Below are positions 16,934-26,855 of a stretch of DNA of 64,000 nucleotides, one piece after another. A model generated the notes under the pieces. It did not search any database. It saw only the letters and a list, made by a program, of their open reading frames with translations, and had not been told where the DNA came from. The DNA comes from an uncultured Corynebacterium sp. (GTDB lineage Bacteria; Actinomycetota; Actinomycetes; Mycobacteriales; Mycobacteriaceae), in contig CALUCD010000006.1 in the NCBI GenBank assembly GCA_943914465.1, positions 128,267 through 192,266 of the forward strand, written 5' to 3'. The position numbers and the translations under genes are program-made. Positions within the stretch are counted from its first letter, which is position 1. Every line of letters begins with the position of its first letter.

Positions 16934-17911
16934 TTAGGCTTGGCCCTCAAAGAGGGTAGTCACTGACCCGTTTTCGAAAATCTCCCGAATGGTCTTCGCT
17001 AACAGCGGGGCAATCGAGAGCACCGTGAGGTTATTCCAGCCTTCGGTGGTTTGCGGCAGCGTGTCGGTGGTGATGACTTCCTCGCATCCGCATTCATTGA
17101 GGCGCTCACGCGCAGGGTCAGAGAACACACCATGCGTACAGGCGATCACGACCGACTCAGCACCTGCCTCCTTGAGCACCCCGACAGCACCGGCGATGGT
17201 GCCGCCGGTGTCAATCATGTCGTCCATCAAGATGCAGTGCTTGCCCGCAACATCACCGACGACACGGTTAGAGACCACCTTGTTGGCAGCGTCGATGTCG
17301 CGAGTTTTGTGCACGAAGGCCATCGGGGCGTCCCCGAGCATGTTGGCCCACTTCTCTGCCGTTTTCACCCTGCCGGCGTCAGGGGAGACAACGACAAGGT
17401 TGTCTAGCGAATACCGAGACTTGATGTAATCGACCAGGATCGGCATCGCATGCATATGGTCAACTGGCCCGTCGAAAAACCCCTGAATCTGATCGGTGTG
17501 CAGGTCAACTGAGACGATGCGGTCAGCGCCAGCTGCGGTGAGCAGATCCGCGATCAGGCGGGCCGAAATTGGCTCACGTCCGCGGTGTTTTTTATCCTGC
17601 CGCGCATATGGGTAAAACGGCAAAATCGCTGTGATGCGTTTGGCCGATCCGCGCTTGAGCGCATCGATCATGATGAGCTGTTCCATCAGCCACTTGTTCA
17701 GCGGCTGGGCATGGGACTGCATAACGAAGCAGTCAGAGCCACGGACCGACTCATCAAAGCGGATGAAGATCTCCCCGTTAGCGAAGTCCCGGGCAGTAGT
17801 TGGCACCAGCTCAATGCCGAGCTCCTTCGCTACTGCTTCGGCCAGCGCCGGGTGGGCGCGGCCAGAGAATACCTTCAGATCCTTGTGGCTCTCAGTCGAG
17901 TATCCAGTCAT
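16934..17911 (-). CDS. prs: Ribose-phosphate pyrophosphokinase
   Basis: Prs makes PRPP from ribose 5-phosphate and ATP for nucleotide, histidine and tryptophan synthesis. The 325-residue protein has FSGRAHPALAEAVAKELG, the flexible-loop and ATP region AILPFYPYARQDKKHRGREP, and the PRPP-binding loop ILMDDMIDTGGTIAGAV. Length is normal. It follows glmU on the same strand after 22 bases, the usual glmU-prs pair of actinobacteria. Confidence 0.97.
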   Translation of the reverse strand: MTGYSTESHKDLKVFSGRAHPALAEAVAKELGIELVPTTARDFANGEIFIRFDESVRGSDCFVMQSHAQPLNKWLMEQLIMIDALKRGSAKRITAILPFYPYARQDKKHRGREPISARLIADLLTAAGADRIVSVDLHTDQIQGFFDGPVDHMHAMPILVDYIKSRYSLDNLVVVSPDAGRVKTAEKWANMLGDAPMAFVHKTRDIDAANKVVSNRVVGDVAGKHCILMDDMIDTGGTIAGAVGVLKEAGAESVVIACTHGVFSDPARERLNECGCEEVITTDTLPQTTEGWNNLTVLSIAPLLAKTIREIFENGSVTTLFEGQA

Positions 17912-17933
17912 TGAACTTGCTTAGCTTTCTTGC

Positions 17934-19373
17934 TTACTTGTCTCGTGCTTTCTTTGCAGCCTCAGCTGCATCGGAGCCTGGGCGCTTGTCCTCAACCCAG
18001 CCTTCGATGTTGCGTTGGCGGCCTTCTTTGATCGCAAGAGCACCCGGCGGAACATCCTGTGTTACAACTGTACCCGCGCCGGTGTAGGCTCCGTCGCCGA
18101 TTGTCACGGGTGCCACGAACATGGTGTCGGAGCCGGTTCGGCAGTAGCTGCCAATGGTGGTGTGGTGCTTTTGCACGCCGTCATAGTTTGCAAATACTGA
18201 GGAAGCGCCGATGTTGGATTCCACCCCGACGGTCGCGTCCCCGATGTAGGTCAGGTGCGGCACCTTTGAACCGTCGCCAATTTTGGCGTTCTTCGACTCA
18301 ACGAACCCACCGAGCTTGCCGCGGGCACCAAGCTCTGTGCCAGGGCGGATGTAGGTAAATGGGCCGACATTCGCTTCCTCGCCGATCACACTGAGCTCAG
18401 CTTGGGTGCGAACGACCTTCGCGCGGGCACCGATCTCCATGTCGGTCAATGTGGTGTCAGGGCCGATGACAGCGCCGTCACCGATCGTGGTTGAACCCCA
18501 CAGCTGGGTGTTGGGGTGAATGATCACGTCGCGGCCAATCTCCACGTTCACGCCGATCCAGGTGGTGGCCGGGTCGATCACGGTGGCGCCTGCGCGCATT
18601 GCCTTTTCAACCTGGCGCCGGTTGAGTTCTCTACCAGCCTCTGCAAGTTGCACACGGTCGTTGACTCCGGCGAGCTCACGAGCATCCGGTGCGATGAAAG
18701 CTGAGACCTTCTTGCCGTCGCCGCGTGCGATGGCCAGTACATCTGTGATGTACAACTCGCCTTGGGCGTTGTCGGAGGTAATGCGGGTCAGCGCGTCGCG
18801 CAGTACAGCACCGTCGAATGCGAAAACTCCCGAGTTCACCTCGCGCACACGTTTTTGCTCGTCGTTGGCGTCTTTTTCCTCGACGATCTCGAGCACGTTG
18901 TTCGCACTGTCGCGAATGATGCGGCCGTAGCCGGTCGGGTTATCAAACTCAAGGGACAGCACGGTGACTGCGGCCTGCTCGCCTTCGTGCTTCTCTACGA
19001 GGGCTGCGATCGTTTCTGCTTGCAAAAGCGGCACGTCGCCGTTGGTGACCACCACGGTGCCGTCGAAATCTGGAATGGCCGTGAGCCCGATCTGCACCGC
19101 ATGTCCGGTGCCGTTTTGCTCCTCTTGCACCGCCTGGCGGATTTCTACCTGCATCTCTTCGGCGATCTGCTCAACGGCGGGTGACACCTGGTCACGCTGG
19201 TGTCCTACCACGGCAACGAGGTAGTTCGGCTGCACGCCAGCTGCGGCATGGAGTGAGTGGGACAGTAGGCTGCGCCCGCCGATCTCATGCAGAGTCTTCT
19301 GGCGGTCTGATTTCATGCGGGTTCCTGCGCCAGCCGCAAGTACAACCACGGCGCGCTCAGACTGGTTAGGCAC
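17934..19373 (-). CDS. glmU: GlmU, bifunctional UDP-N-acetylglucosamine synthesis enzyme
   Basis: GlmU acetylates glucosamine 1-phosphate and then forms UDP-GlcNAc for cell-wall synthesis. The 479-residue product has the uridylyltransferase signature VVLAAGAGTRMKSDRQKTLH at its N-terminus and a left-handed beta-helix acetyltransferase domain with GFVESKNAKIGDGSKVPHL. I use GTG 19373, which has AAAAGGAG seven bases upstream. The open frame continues 61 codons further but without GlmU similarity. A TATGCT -10-like box lies about 45 bases upstream. Confidence 0.96.
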   Translation of the reverse strand: MPNQSERAVVVLAAGAGTRMKSDRQKTLHEIGGRSLLSHSLHAAAGVQPNYLVAVVGHQRDQVSPAVEQIAEEMQVEIRQAVQEEQNGTGHAVQIGLTAIPDFDGTVVVTNGDVPLLQAETIAALVEKHEGEQAAVTVLSLEFDNPTGYGRIIRDSANNVLEIVEEKDANDEQKRVREVNSGVFAFDGAVLRDALTRITSDNAQGELYITDVLAIARGDGKKVSAFIAPDARELAGVNDRVQLAEAGRELNRRQVEKAMRAGATVIDPATTWIGVNVEIGRDVIIHPNTQLWGSTTIGDGAVIGPDTTLTDMEIGARAKVVRTQAELSVIGEEANVGPFTYIRPGTELGARGKLGGFVESKNAKIGDGSKVPHLTYIGDATVGVESNIGASSVFANYDGVQKHHTTIGSYCRTGSDTMFVAPVTIGDGAYTGAGTVVTQDVPPGALAIKEGRQRNIEGWVEDKRPGSDAAEAAKKARDK

Positions 19374-19476
19374 TCGAATTCTCCTTTTAGATGCTTCGCG
19401 GGGTCGGACGGAAACCAGCATAACGCCTTGCCCGGCATTGACTGAGGCATCTTTTAGATTCCGAGGTTCTTCCAAT

Positions 19477-20724
19477 CTAAGCATGCGCCGGTTTGTCTGA
19501 CGGGTGCTTGGACACATCGTCGAGGCTCGCTGCGCCGACCACCCCCGCATAGCCAATTACGGCGAGAAAGACCAGCGTCGCCTGGGTGCCAAGCAGTGAG
19601 ACAAGTGAGGACAATCCACCAACAATGAGCAGCACAACGCCCATCACGGTGTTCGCGACCCCTGTGATCAATGTGCGCCGATCGCCTTCCGCCATATCCA
19701 CCAGATAGGTTTTCCTGCTGACGCGCACAGCGGTGTGCGCGAGGTTGACAATGAAAAAGCCCAGCGGCATCACCCACGCATTTACGCTCGCTGGCGCGAA
19801 GCGCGCGCTCAGCACGAGGAGTACAAGCACAGTTGAGGCGGTGCCTGCTGCCCAGGCCATTGTGCTTTTCGACGACCGGTCAGACCACCATCCGGAAACT
19901 CGCCCACCAAGCAGGCTTGCTCCGCCAGAGGCAATGATGAAGGCGCCGAGGCCGCTGAGCTGGGCGTGCTGTTCGCTCGCCAGAGTGATGATGAACGGCG
20001 TCGACAGCGCGGTGACCAGCATGAGCGAGCGGACCAGGAGAAAGCGCTGCAGCTGTCGGTCACTGCGGACCAGCTGCAGGGTGTCTCGGAAACCGCGCTC
20101 GGTCGCATCCGGTGCTGGCTCAGCCTCCGGCTCCTGGATGCCCGCGAAGATGAAGGCAGCTCCAACCCACGTCAGCGCTCCTGTGGCCAACAGTGCGCCC
20201 AATGTCCAACGAGACAGTTCTGCCGGCAGGAGCGTGAGGCCTGCACCAATTGCGAGGGTGAATGCCCCTGCGAGTGCGGTCGCCCTGCCCGTGATCTGAC
20301 CACGGCGGCCTTTGTCGATGGTGCGGCCCTGCACATCTTTGCCGGCGATGGAGCACAATGACCGAAACACCGCGGAGACTGCGAGCAGGGTGAGGGTGAT
20401 CAGGCCGAGCGGCCAAGCGTCGAAAAGCCAAGCTGCAAGTGCGATAAGCGCAGCAGCGATTGCTTGACCCCACGAGCCGATCAACCACACGCGTTTGCGC
20501 GAGCGTTGCGACGTCACCCACGGAGACAGCGCTGCTTGAGGCAGCATAGATCCTGCTTCTCGGATGGGCACCAGCAGCGAGGTGAACAACGCCGGTACGC
20601 CCGCCGCGTTGAACAACCAGGGGAGGACAGTTTTCGGCGCAACGATCTGGTCGCCGATATTTTGCAGACCATTCGCCCAGATGAAACGGCGCGCAGCGTG
20701 GCGCTCGGAAGTGCTTTCCGCCAT
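19477..20724 (-). CDS. MFS transporter, function unknown
   Basis: This 415-residue protein has about twelve hydrophobic segments and general MFS features such as IGDQIVAPKTVLPWLFN near the start and a basic cytoplasmic loop WVTSQRSRKRVWLIG between helices 2 and 3. The central loop is charged (QEPEAEPAPDATERG). I cannot assign a substrate. It lies 103 bases upstream of glmU on the same strand and diverges from tRNA-Gln. Confidence 0.8.
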   Translation of the reverse strand: MAESTSERHAARRFIWANGLQNIGDQIVAPKTVLPWLFNAAGVPALFTSLLVPIREAGSMLPQAALSPWVTSQRSRKRVWLIGSWGQAIAAALIALAAWLFDAWPLGLITLTLLAVSAVFRSLCSIAGKDVQGRTIDKGRRGQITGRATALAGAFTLAIGAGLTLLPAELSRWTLGALLATGALTWVGAAFIFAGIQEPEAEPAPDATERGFRDTLQLVRSDRQLQRFLLVRSLMLVTALSTPFIITLASEQHAQLSGLGAFIIASGGASLLGGRVSGWWSDRSSKSTMAWAAGTASTVLVLLVLSARFAPASVNAWVMPLGFFIVNLAHTAVRVSRKTYLVDMAEGDRRTLITGVANTVMGVVLLIVGGLSSLVSLLGTQATLVFLAVIGYAGVVGAASLDDVSKHPSDKPAHA

Positions 20725-20833
20725 GCAAGCGGATAGTAGGATTCACGCCCACCGTCCGTCGCGTTAAGTGTGGGCTAACTTGGCTAACTTGGCTCACTCA
20801 TCTCTCTCGGCGCAAGCGGGGTGTCCTGGAGAT

Positions 20834-20861
20834 TTGGGTTCCGCCGTCCATGGGCTAGACT
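20834..20861 (+). promoter_or_regulatory. Probable tRNA-Gln promoter
   Basis: A TTGGGT -35-like box (20834-20839) and a TAGACT -10 box (20856-20861) are 16 bases apart and lie 19 bases before the mature tRNA start. Confidence 0.5.
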
Positions 20862-20880
20862 CATCATCTGTCTTTTCCCT

Positions 20881-20952
20881 TTCCCCATGGTGTAATTGGC
20901 AACACTACGGTTTTTGGTACCGTCATTCTAGGTTCGAGTCCTGGTGGGGAAG
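20881..20952 (+). tRNA. tRNA-Gln(UUG)
   Basis: A full cloverleaf can be drawn. The acceptor is TTCCCCA with TGGGGAA, the anticodon stem is ACGGT/ACCGT with loop TTTTGGT (anticodon TTG), and the T stem is CTAGG/CCTGG with loop TTCGAGT. Length is 72 with discriminator G, as expected for glutamine. The CCA end is not encoded. Confidence 0.95.
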
Positions 20953-21028
20953 CATGATGCGGTACGCCACTGTGTGGCTATGAGGCTAACGAGCCCAGTG
21001 TGGCCAAGTGGTCCGTAAGGTGGTCTCC

Positions 21029-21733
21029 ATGGCTCGTCAGCGCATGACCGGCGAACAACGCCGCGATCAACTGATCACCGTCGGGCGGAGTGTCTTTGCG
21101 GAACGCGGATTTGATGGCACCGCTGTTGAAGAGATCGCCAGTCGCGCCGGTGTCTCCAAACCTGTGGTCTACGAGCATTTCGGCGGTAAAGAGGGGCTTT
21201 ATCGTGCAGTGATTGAGCGCGAGATGGAGCACCTGCAAACCGCGATCATTGGGGCTATCCAAGAGGGCCGGTGGCGCGAGCGCATCGAGCGCGGGATTCT
21301 AGCCCTACTGACGTATGTGGAAGACGAAACGGACGGTTTTATCATCCTCGCGCACGGGCAGCTTCCGGGAGAGGAGCATACGTACTCCACAATTCTCAAC
21401 AGGGTCACAGCCCAGGTGTCGTATCTGCTCGCAATCGCGTTCAAACACCGTGGATTGGATGAGCAGGCAGCTACGTTGTACGGTCAGGCCCTGGTCGGCA
21501 CCGTGTCCAACACAGCGTTGTGGTGGCTAGATGAGCGGACGCCGGACAAGCAATCTGCAGCGCGGCACATTGCCAATTTATGTTGGAACGGACTGCGTGG
21601 GTTAGAGGCGCTTCCGCACGTTGCCGATCGCAAAGCCGACTACACGGCCGATCACACAGCCGACCGGGCGGATACGCCGCTCGATGAGCGGGGCGAGACC
21701 GAGGAGCAAAGAAGGACGAATGGCACAACGTGA
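21029..21733 (+). CDS. TetR-family regulator upstream of mfd
   Basis: The 234-residue regulator has a TetR helix-turn-helix near residues 30-55 (FDGTAVEEIASRAGVSKPVV, then YEHFGGKEGLYRAV). Its C-terminal tail is acidic and repetitive (ADYTADHTADRADT). I prefer the ATG at 21029 with AAGG upstream; a GTG at 21008 adds seven residues. Its last 14 bases overlap mfd, so the two may be translationally coupled. Target genes are unknown; similar TetR genes sit beside mfd in other corynebacteria. Confidence 0.85.
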   Translation: MARQRMTGEQRRDQLITVGRSVFAERGFDGTAVEEIASRAGVSKPVVYEHFGGKEGLYRAVIEREMEHLQTAIIGAIQEGRWRERIERGILALLTYVEDETDGFIILAHGQLPGEEHTYSTILNRVTAQVSYLLAIAFKHRGLDEQAATLYGQALVGTVSNTALWWLDERTPDKQSAARHIANLCWNGLRGLEALPHVADRKADYTADHTADRADTPLDERGETEEQRRTNGTT

Positions 21734-24700
21734 CACCCCGGCAACCCCGGACAGCGCTGGCACCACCAGCCAGGGCGAAACCAAACCGGCTGCGCTTGCA
21801 GGTCTACTCACCGCCGCGCTCACAGACCCGAAGCTGCACGGGCTTGTCTCCCACGTCGGGGAGGATAGCCTCCATATCACCTCGATCGATCAGGCTCGGT
21901 CGTGGGTGACCGGCGCACTGGCGCGGCACTGCCCGGTGCTGGTTGTCACTGCGACTGGGCACGAGGCGGAAGACCTCGCGTCTGAACTGTGCGCGTTGCT
22001 TGGAGAAGACAACGTAGGACATTTCCCCGCCTATGAGACGCTCCCGCATGAGCGTCTGTCGCCAGCTGCTGATGTGGTGGGGCGTCGCGCCAAAGTCCTG
22101 TGGGAACAGCCGCGGGTTGTCGTTGCTGCGGCGCGGGCAGTGTGCCAGCCAGTCCTGCCGGTCAGTGCCCCCATCGGTATCGATGCCAACGAAGAGTACG
22201 AGTTTGAAGAGCTGATCCGCCGCATCGAGGGCTTCGCTTACCAGCACGTGGATATGGTGGCGGCGCGCGGCGAGTTCGCCGTTCGTGGCGGCATCATCGA
22301 TGTCTTTCCCACCACTGCTGTGCACCCGGTGCGCATTGAATTCTGGGGTGACGAGGTCACCGACATTCGTACGTTCGCCGTCGCCGATCAACGCACAATC
22401 GATCAAGTCGCTGCGGTGGAGCTGTATCCGGCCCGGCAGCTGCAGATCGACGCGGAGGTCAAACGACGCGCCGAATCGCTCGCGCGACAATACCCCTCCA
22501 ATCCTACGTTGGTGCAGCTGCTCACTACGGTCGCGCAGGGTTCACATACGGGCGGTGAGGAGGCACTGCTGCCAGTATTGACGGACGCTGCGTGGTCAGT
22601 GCTGCCAGAGCTCATGCCGAGTGGCAGCATCGTATTAGTTACCGCGCCGGAGAAAGTGCGTGCCCGCATCGATGACCTGGAGTCTACCGATCGTGAATTC
22701 TTGGAGGCCGGTTGGGAGGCGGCGGCGATGGGGGCGCAGGGCCCGGTCGCGGTCGAAGGTTTAGACGTTTCAGCATCCTCATACCGCTCCTACGACTCTC
22801 TCGCTGTTTCCGCGCGCAAAGCGGGCAATGCATGGTGGACGTTCGCCCCACCGGGAATGTTTGCCGCGGATGACACCCGCACTCTGCCCCTAGAGTTTGC
22901 GGCTGCTCCGGCTCCAAAGGGGGAGCCGCAAGCAATTGAGCAGCTGTTTGCAACGCTGAAGCTCCACGTCAACAGTAATCATGGCAAAGCTGCATTTATC
23001 GCCCCCGCGAAAGGGACGGTGGAGCGTACCGCCGAGCGGTTGCGCGAACACGGGATATCCGCGCGGGTAGCAAGCGACGGTTTCGAGCCGGTTGACGGCG
23101 CAGTCACCCTCTACCAGGCGCTATCGCACGGCGGCCTTGTTTTCAACGATTTGGTCGTCATCACTGAGACCGATGTCACCGGTAACCGCGTCAGCGATGT
23201 CGCGGGTGCGAAACGCCGCTCGCCGCGTCGCCGCAACCGCGTCGACCCCCTTGCACTGACACCCGGCGACTTTGTGGTGCACGAAACGCATGGCATAGGC
23301 CGGTTCATCAAAATGGCGGAACGCACCATCAAAGCAGGCGATGAGGACTCACGCCGCGAGTACATCGTGTTGGAATACCAGCCGGCCAAACGCGGCCAGC
23401 CGGCCGACCAGCTCTGGGTGCCCATGGAGTCGCTGGACTTGCTGTCAAAGTATTCCGGGGGAGAGCAGCCGCATCTGAGCAAGATGGGCGGTTCTGACTG
23501 GAAGAACACGAAGCGTAAGGCGCGCGCGGCAGTCCGTGAGATAGCCGGGGAGCTCATTGAGCTCTATGCGAAGCGCCAAGCCGCTCCGGGGCATGCATTC
23601 GCCCCCGACACCCCGTGGCAGCACGAAATGGAAGACGCCTTCCCCTACGTGGAGACGGAAGACCAGCTCACCGCCATCGAGGCCGTAAAGACCGATATGG
23701 AAAAACCGGTGCCGATGGACCGGGTGATCGTGGGAGACGTCGGTTTTGGCAAAACGGAAGTCGCCGTGCGTGCGGCATTCAAAGCAGTACAAGACGGCAA
23801 GCAGGTCGCGGTGTTAGTGCCCACCACATTGTTGGCCCAGCAACATTTCGCCACATTTTCGGAGCGGATGGACGGCTTCGGGGTAACCGTGCGCGAGTTG
23901 TCCAGGTTCACGTCGTCCAAGGACGCCAAGACGATTATCGACGGTTTGGCCGAAGGCTCGGTCGACGTTGTCATCGGCACCCACCGTTTGCTGGCGACCG
24001 GGGTGCAATGGAAAAATTTAGGCCTGATCGTGGTAGATGAGGAGCAGCGATTCGGTGTGGAGCACAAAGAACACATCAAGGCGCTCAAAAGCCACGTCGA
24101 TGTACTGACCATGACGGCGACACCGATTCCGCGCACCCTGGAGATGAGCCTGACCGGGATCCGCGAAATGACATCGATTACCACCCCTCCGGAGGACCGC
24201 CATCCAGTGCTGACCTATGTTGGGCCGCAGGAAGATAAGCAGGTTGCGGCCGCGATCCGTCGCGAACTGTTGCGAGATGGCCAGGTCTTCTACATCCACA
24301 ACAAGGTGGCCGATATCGAAAAAACCGCGCGCCGGTTGCGTGAGCTAGTACCGGAAGCCCGCGTGGTCGTCGCGCACGGGCAGATGAGTGAGCAGCTGCT
24401 GGAGCAGACCGTGCAGGGATTCTGGAACCGTCACTACGACGTGCTCGTGTGCACCACGATTGTGGAAACGGGCCTGGATATCGCCAACGCCAATACGCTC
24501 ATCGTGGAAAATGCCCAGAACATGGGCTTAAGCCAGCTTCATCAGCTGCGCGGCCGTGTTGGGCGCTCTCGTGAGCGCGCATACGCATACTTTTTATATC
24601 CAAAGGACAAGACACTCACGGAGACGTCCTACGACCGTTTGGCAACGATCGCACAGAACAACGACTTGGGCGCAGGCATCGCCGTTGCTCAGAAGGACTT

Positions 24701-25364
24701 GGAAATGCGTGGCGCCGGCAACGTCCTCGGCGCAGAGCAATCCGGCCACATCGCCGGCGTGGGATTTGATATGTACGTGCGCCTGGTCGGTGAGGCCGTC
24801 TCCACCTTCAAAGCCATGATGCAAGGCGAGGTGGTCGATGCGACCGGCCAGGGCCCTGCTGAGATCCGCGTCGATCTGCCGGTGGATGCGCACATCCCGG
24901 AGGCTTACATCGGGGCAGAGCGGCTACGACTCGAGGTTTATCGCAAACTCGCTGAGGCGCGCAATGAGGATGATTTGCGCACTGTGGCGGACGAGGTTGT
25001 TGATCGCTTCGGGCCACTGCCGCAAGAGGTCGAGCACCTCATGGCGGTAGCTCGGTTGCGCCACCTTGCTCGCCAGGTCGGTGTTGCAGACATTTTGGTC
25101 CAGGGCACCCGGATCAAGCTCCACCCGGTGGAGCTGCCCGATTCTAAACAGGTGAGGTTGAAGCGGCTGTATCCTGGAGCGACCTACCGCGCCGCGGCGA
25201 AGGCACTCCAGGTGCCTCTGCCACGAGAGTCTCACAGCGTTGGCAGCCCCAATTTGCGTGACACCGAGCTGCTGCAGTGGGTGGCGGATTTTCTCTCAGA
25301 GATGTTCGATGCCGAACACATCTCGGTGTCCGGTTCAACCGTGGCTAGCGCACCGAGAACGTAA
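21720..25364 (+). CDS. mfd: Mfd, transcription-repair coupling factor
   Basis: Mfd removes stalled RNA polymerase and recruits UvrA to lesions. The 1214-residue protein has the N-terminal UvrB-like domain (FPAYETLPHERLSPAADVVG), the RNA-polymerase-interacting domain (GDFVVHETHGIGRF), and a SF2 translocase with Walker A GDVGFGKTEVA near residue 675 and Walker B DEEQRFGVEHK. The C-terminal TRCF domain includes QLHQLRGRVGRSRERAYAYF. The ATG at 21720 follows AAGGA. It overlaps the upstream TetR gene and, at its 3' end, the convergent esterase gene by 20 bases. Confidence 0.97.
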   Translation: MAQRDTPATPDSAGTTSQGETKPAALAGLLTAALTDPKLHGLVSHVGEDSLHITSIDQARSWVTGALARHCPVLVVTATGHEAEDLASELCALLGEDNVGHFPAYETLPHERLSPAADVVGRRAKVLWEQPRVVVAAARAVCQPVLPVSAPIGIDANEEYEFEELIRRIEGFAYQHVDMVAARGEFAVRGGIIDVFPTTAVHPVRIEFWGDEVTDIRTFAVADQRTIDQVAAVELYPARQLQIDAEVKRRAESLARQYPSNPTLVQLLTTVAQGSHTGGEEALLPVLTDAAWSVLPELMPSGSIVLVTAPEKVRARIDDLESTDREFLEAGWEAAAMGAQGPVAVEGLDVSASSYRSYDSLAVSARKAGNAWWTFAPPGMFAADDTRTLPLEFAAAPAPKGEPQAIEQLFATLKLHVNSNHGKAAFIAPAKGTVERTAERLREHGISARVASDGFEPVDGAVTLYQALSHGGLVFNDLVVITETDVTGNRVSDVAGAKRRSPRRRNRVDPLALTPGDFVVHETHGIGRFIKMAERTIKAGDEDSRREYIVLEYQPAKRGQPADQLWVPMESLDLLSKYSGGEQPHLSKMGGSDWKNTKRKARAAVREIAGELIELYAKRQAAPGHAFAPDTPWQHEMEDAFPYVETEDQLTAIEAVKTDMEKPVPMDRVIVGDVGFGKTEVAVRAAFKAVQDGKQVAVLVPTTLLAQQHFATFSERMDGFGVTVRELSRFTSSKDAKTIIDGLAEGSVDVVIGTHRLLATGVQWKNLGLIVVDEEQRFGVEHKEHIKALKSHVDVLTMTATPIPRTLEMSLTGIREMTSITTPPEDRHPVLTYVGPQEDKQVAAAIRRELLRDGQVFYIHNKVADIEKTARRLRELVPEARVVVAHGQMSEQLLEQTVQGFWNRHYDVLVCTTIVETGLDIANANTLIVENAQNMGLSQLHQLRGRVGRSRERAYAYFLYPKDKTLTETSYDRLATIAQNNDLGAGIAVAQKDLEMRGAGNVLGAEQSGHIAGVGFDMYVRLVGEAVSTFKAMMQGEVVDATGQGPAEIRVDLPVDAHIPEAYIGAERLRLEVYRKLAEARNEDDLRTVADEVVDRFGPLPQEVEHLMAVARLRHLARQVGVADILVQGTRIKLHPVELPDSKQVRLKRLYPGATYRAAAKALQVPLPRESHSVGSPNLRDTELLQWVADFLSEMFDAEHISVSGSTVASAPRT

Positions 25365-26616
25365 TAATCTCCGTGTCGTCGGCCTTGCCCGGATAGCGAC
25401 CATCGTCTCCCGGGAAGTTGTTGTCCAGTGCGGTGAGATACCGGCCGTCTCGAAGTTGCATGATGGTCTCCACGCTGCGAAGTGCGAATGAGAATGGGTC
25501 ACCCACCCCGTAAGCGCCAGCGTCCGAGACCATCCCGATCTTTCCTGGGTTGACGATGTCGAGCAGGTCGACGAGTTGTTCCTTAGCCAGCACATTGCCT
25601 GGCGCAGCGTCAGCGAAACGCTTCACTGCGAACACTTTCTTCAACGCAGCTTCGGTTCCAAGCGCGTCGTCGCGCTCGAGCACAAGGAGTGTGCCGTCCG
25701 CTGTGAGGAACGCGTCACCGATGAGTGCATCATCATCTTCGGTACGGTACTGCCAGATCACACCGGTGTATTCACGACGCTCAGTGTCAAACTGGGACAC
25801 AATACGAATCTTCTTGTCAGTGGCCTCATCCAGGTAACCCTCGAAGATGGGGTAGAGGTAGCGCCCATCGCTGGCCATGGCCTCAAACCCTTTGGAGTTA
25901 CGCAGGTTCGGCGACGTATCAGCGGCGAGTGTGGGGTTGGACGGGCTTTTCACTCCCGGGTAAGGGTAGGGGGCATCAAGCAGGGTGCCGTCAGCGCCCA
26001 CATGAAGGATGAACGGGCCGAACTCGTCGCCGATCCAGAACGAGCCATCATCGGCGCGAACGAACGACTCCAGGTCAAAATCAGCACCAGTCAGCGCCCG
26101 CTCTTGCGTGCCTTCGTTCACGATCGGCCACGGGATCTTGTGATGCGGATCTTTGATCTGAAGGAAGTCAACGACGTCTACACCGCCAGCCGCACCGGGG
26201 TTAGCGGCATTGGCTGCTGTCTCCCAGTGGGGTTTGACGGTGTAAATCCGCAGGAGGAAATCAGATGAGTTTGCGTTGCTGCCAAATCCGTTATCTGGCA
26301 GGCCGTAGAATGTGCCGTCTCCGACTTCGATCATTCCCGAGAACCCGGGGATGACCTGACCGGGGTACGGAGGAGTGTTGCCGTTGGCGGGGGAGGAGTC
26401 CCGGCCTGACGCTGGCCCTGGCGCCATGTGCAGCGCGCTGAGTTTTGCGCGAGCGTCAAGTGTCGCATTGGGGGCGATATCTCGAATGGGACTGGAACCG
26501 ATCAGGTGGCTCAGTAGCCCACTCGCGAGCAAGATACTCGACATCGTGGCGAGTATGTGGCGGAAATTCGTCGAGCTGAAGAGGTGGTGCACTGGGGTGG
26601 GAAGCTGGATACGCAT
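25345..26616 (-). CDS. Secreted esterase-like/phytase-like protein
   Basis: The 423-residue protein has an N-terminal hydrophobic stretch (HILATMSSILLASGLLSHLIG) consistent with export. The rest matches the 'esterase-like activity of phytase' domain: GFSGMIEVGDGTFYGLPDNG, ALTGADFDLESFVRADDG, SFWIGDEFGPFILH and GRYLYPIFEGYLDEAT. These beta-propeller proteins are associated with phosphate-ester hydrolysis, but the natural substrate is unclear. The ATG at 26616 follows CCAGGAG. It converges on mfd, with a 20-base overlap. Confidence 0.75.
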   Translation of the reverse strand: MRIQLPTPVHHLFSSTNFRHILATMSSILLASGLLSHLIGSSPIRDIAPNATLDARAKLSALHMAPGPASGRDSSPANGNTPPYPGQVIPGFSGMIEVGDGTFYGLPDNGFGSNANSSDFLLRIYTVKPHWETAANAANPGAAGGVDVVDFLQIKDPHHKIPWPIVNEGTQERALTGADFDLESFVRADDGSFWIGDEFGPFILHVGADGTLLDAPYPYPGVKSPSNPTLAADTSPNLRNSKGFEAMASDGRYLYPIFEGYLDEATDKKIRIVSQFDTERREYTGVIWQYRTEDDDALIGDAFLTADGTLLVLERDDALGTEAALKKVFAVKRFADAAPGNVLAKEQLVDLLDIVNPGKIGMVSDAGAYGVGDPFSFALRSVETIMQLRDGRYLTALDNNFPGDDGRYPGKADDTEIITFSVR

Positions 26617-26855
26617 GGGCTCTCCTGGTAAGACTGACCGAACGTGAGGCGAGGCTCAAGGCGCTGTCTGTATTGCGCGCATGGTCAGCTTAAGACGGGC
26701 ACATGCGTCTCGCTCGTCGGCTGGATCGGTCTCGTCGGCTTCCCGGCTCCCTTGCGTTGCAGGAGCTGATGCCCGTGCTCGGCACCCAATGGGTGACCGG
26801 TGATGGCGTGGACACCCGTGTATCGTATGCTGTTCTGGCGAATAGTTCGCGTAGA

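Noticed and set aside
19374..19556. N-terminal extension of glmU
   Set aside because: No GlmU similarity before the GTG at 19373, which has a strong ribosome site.
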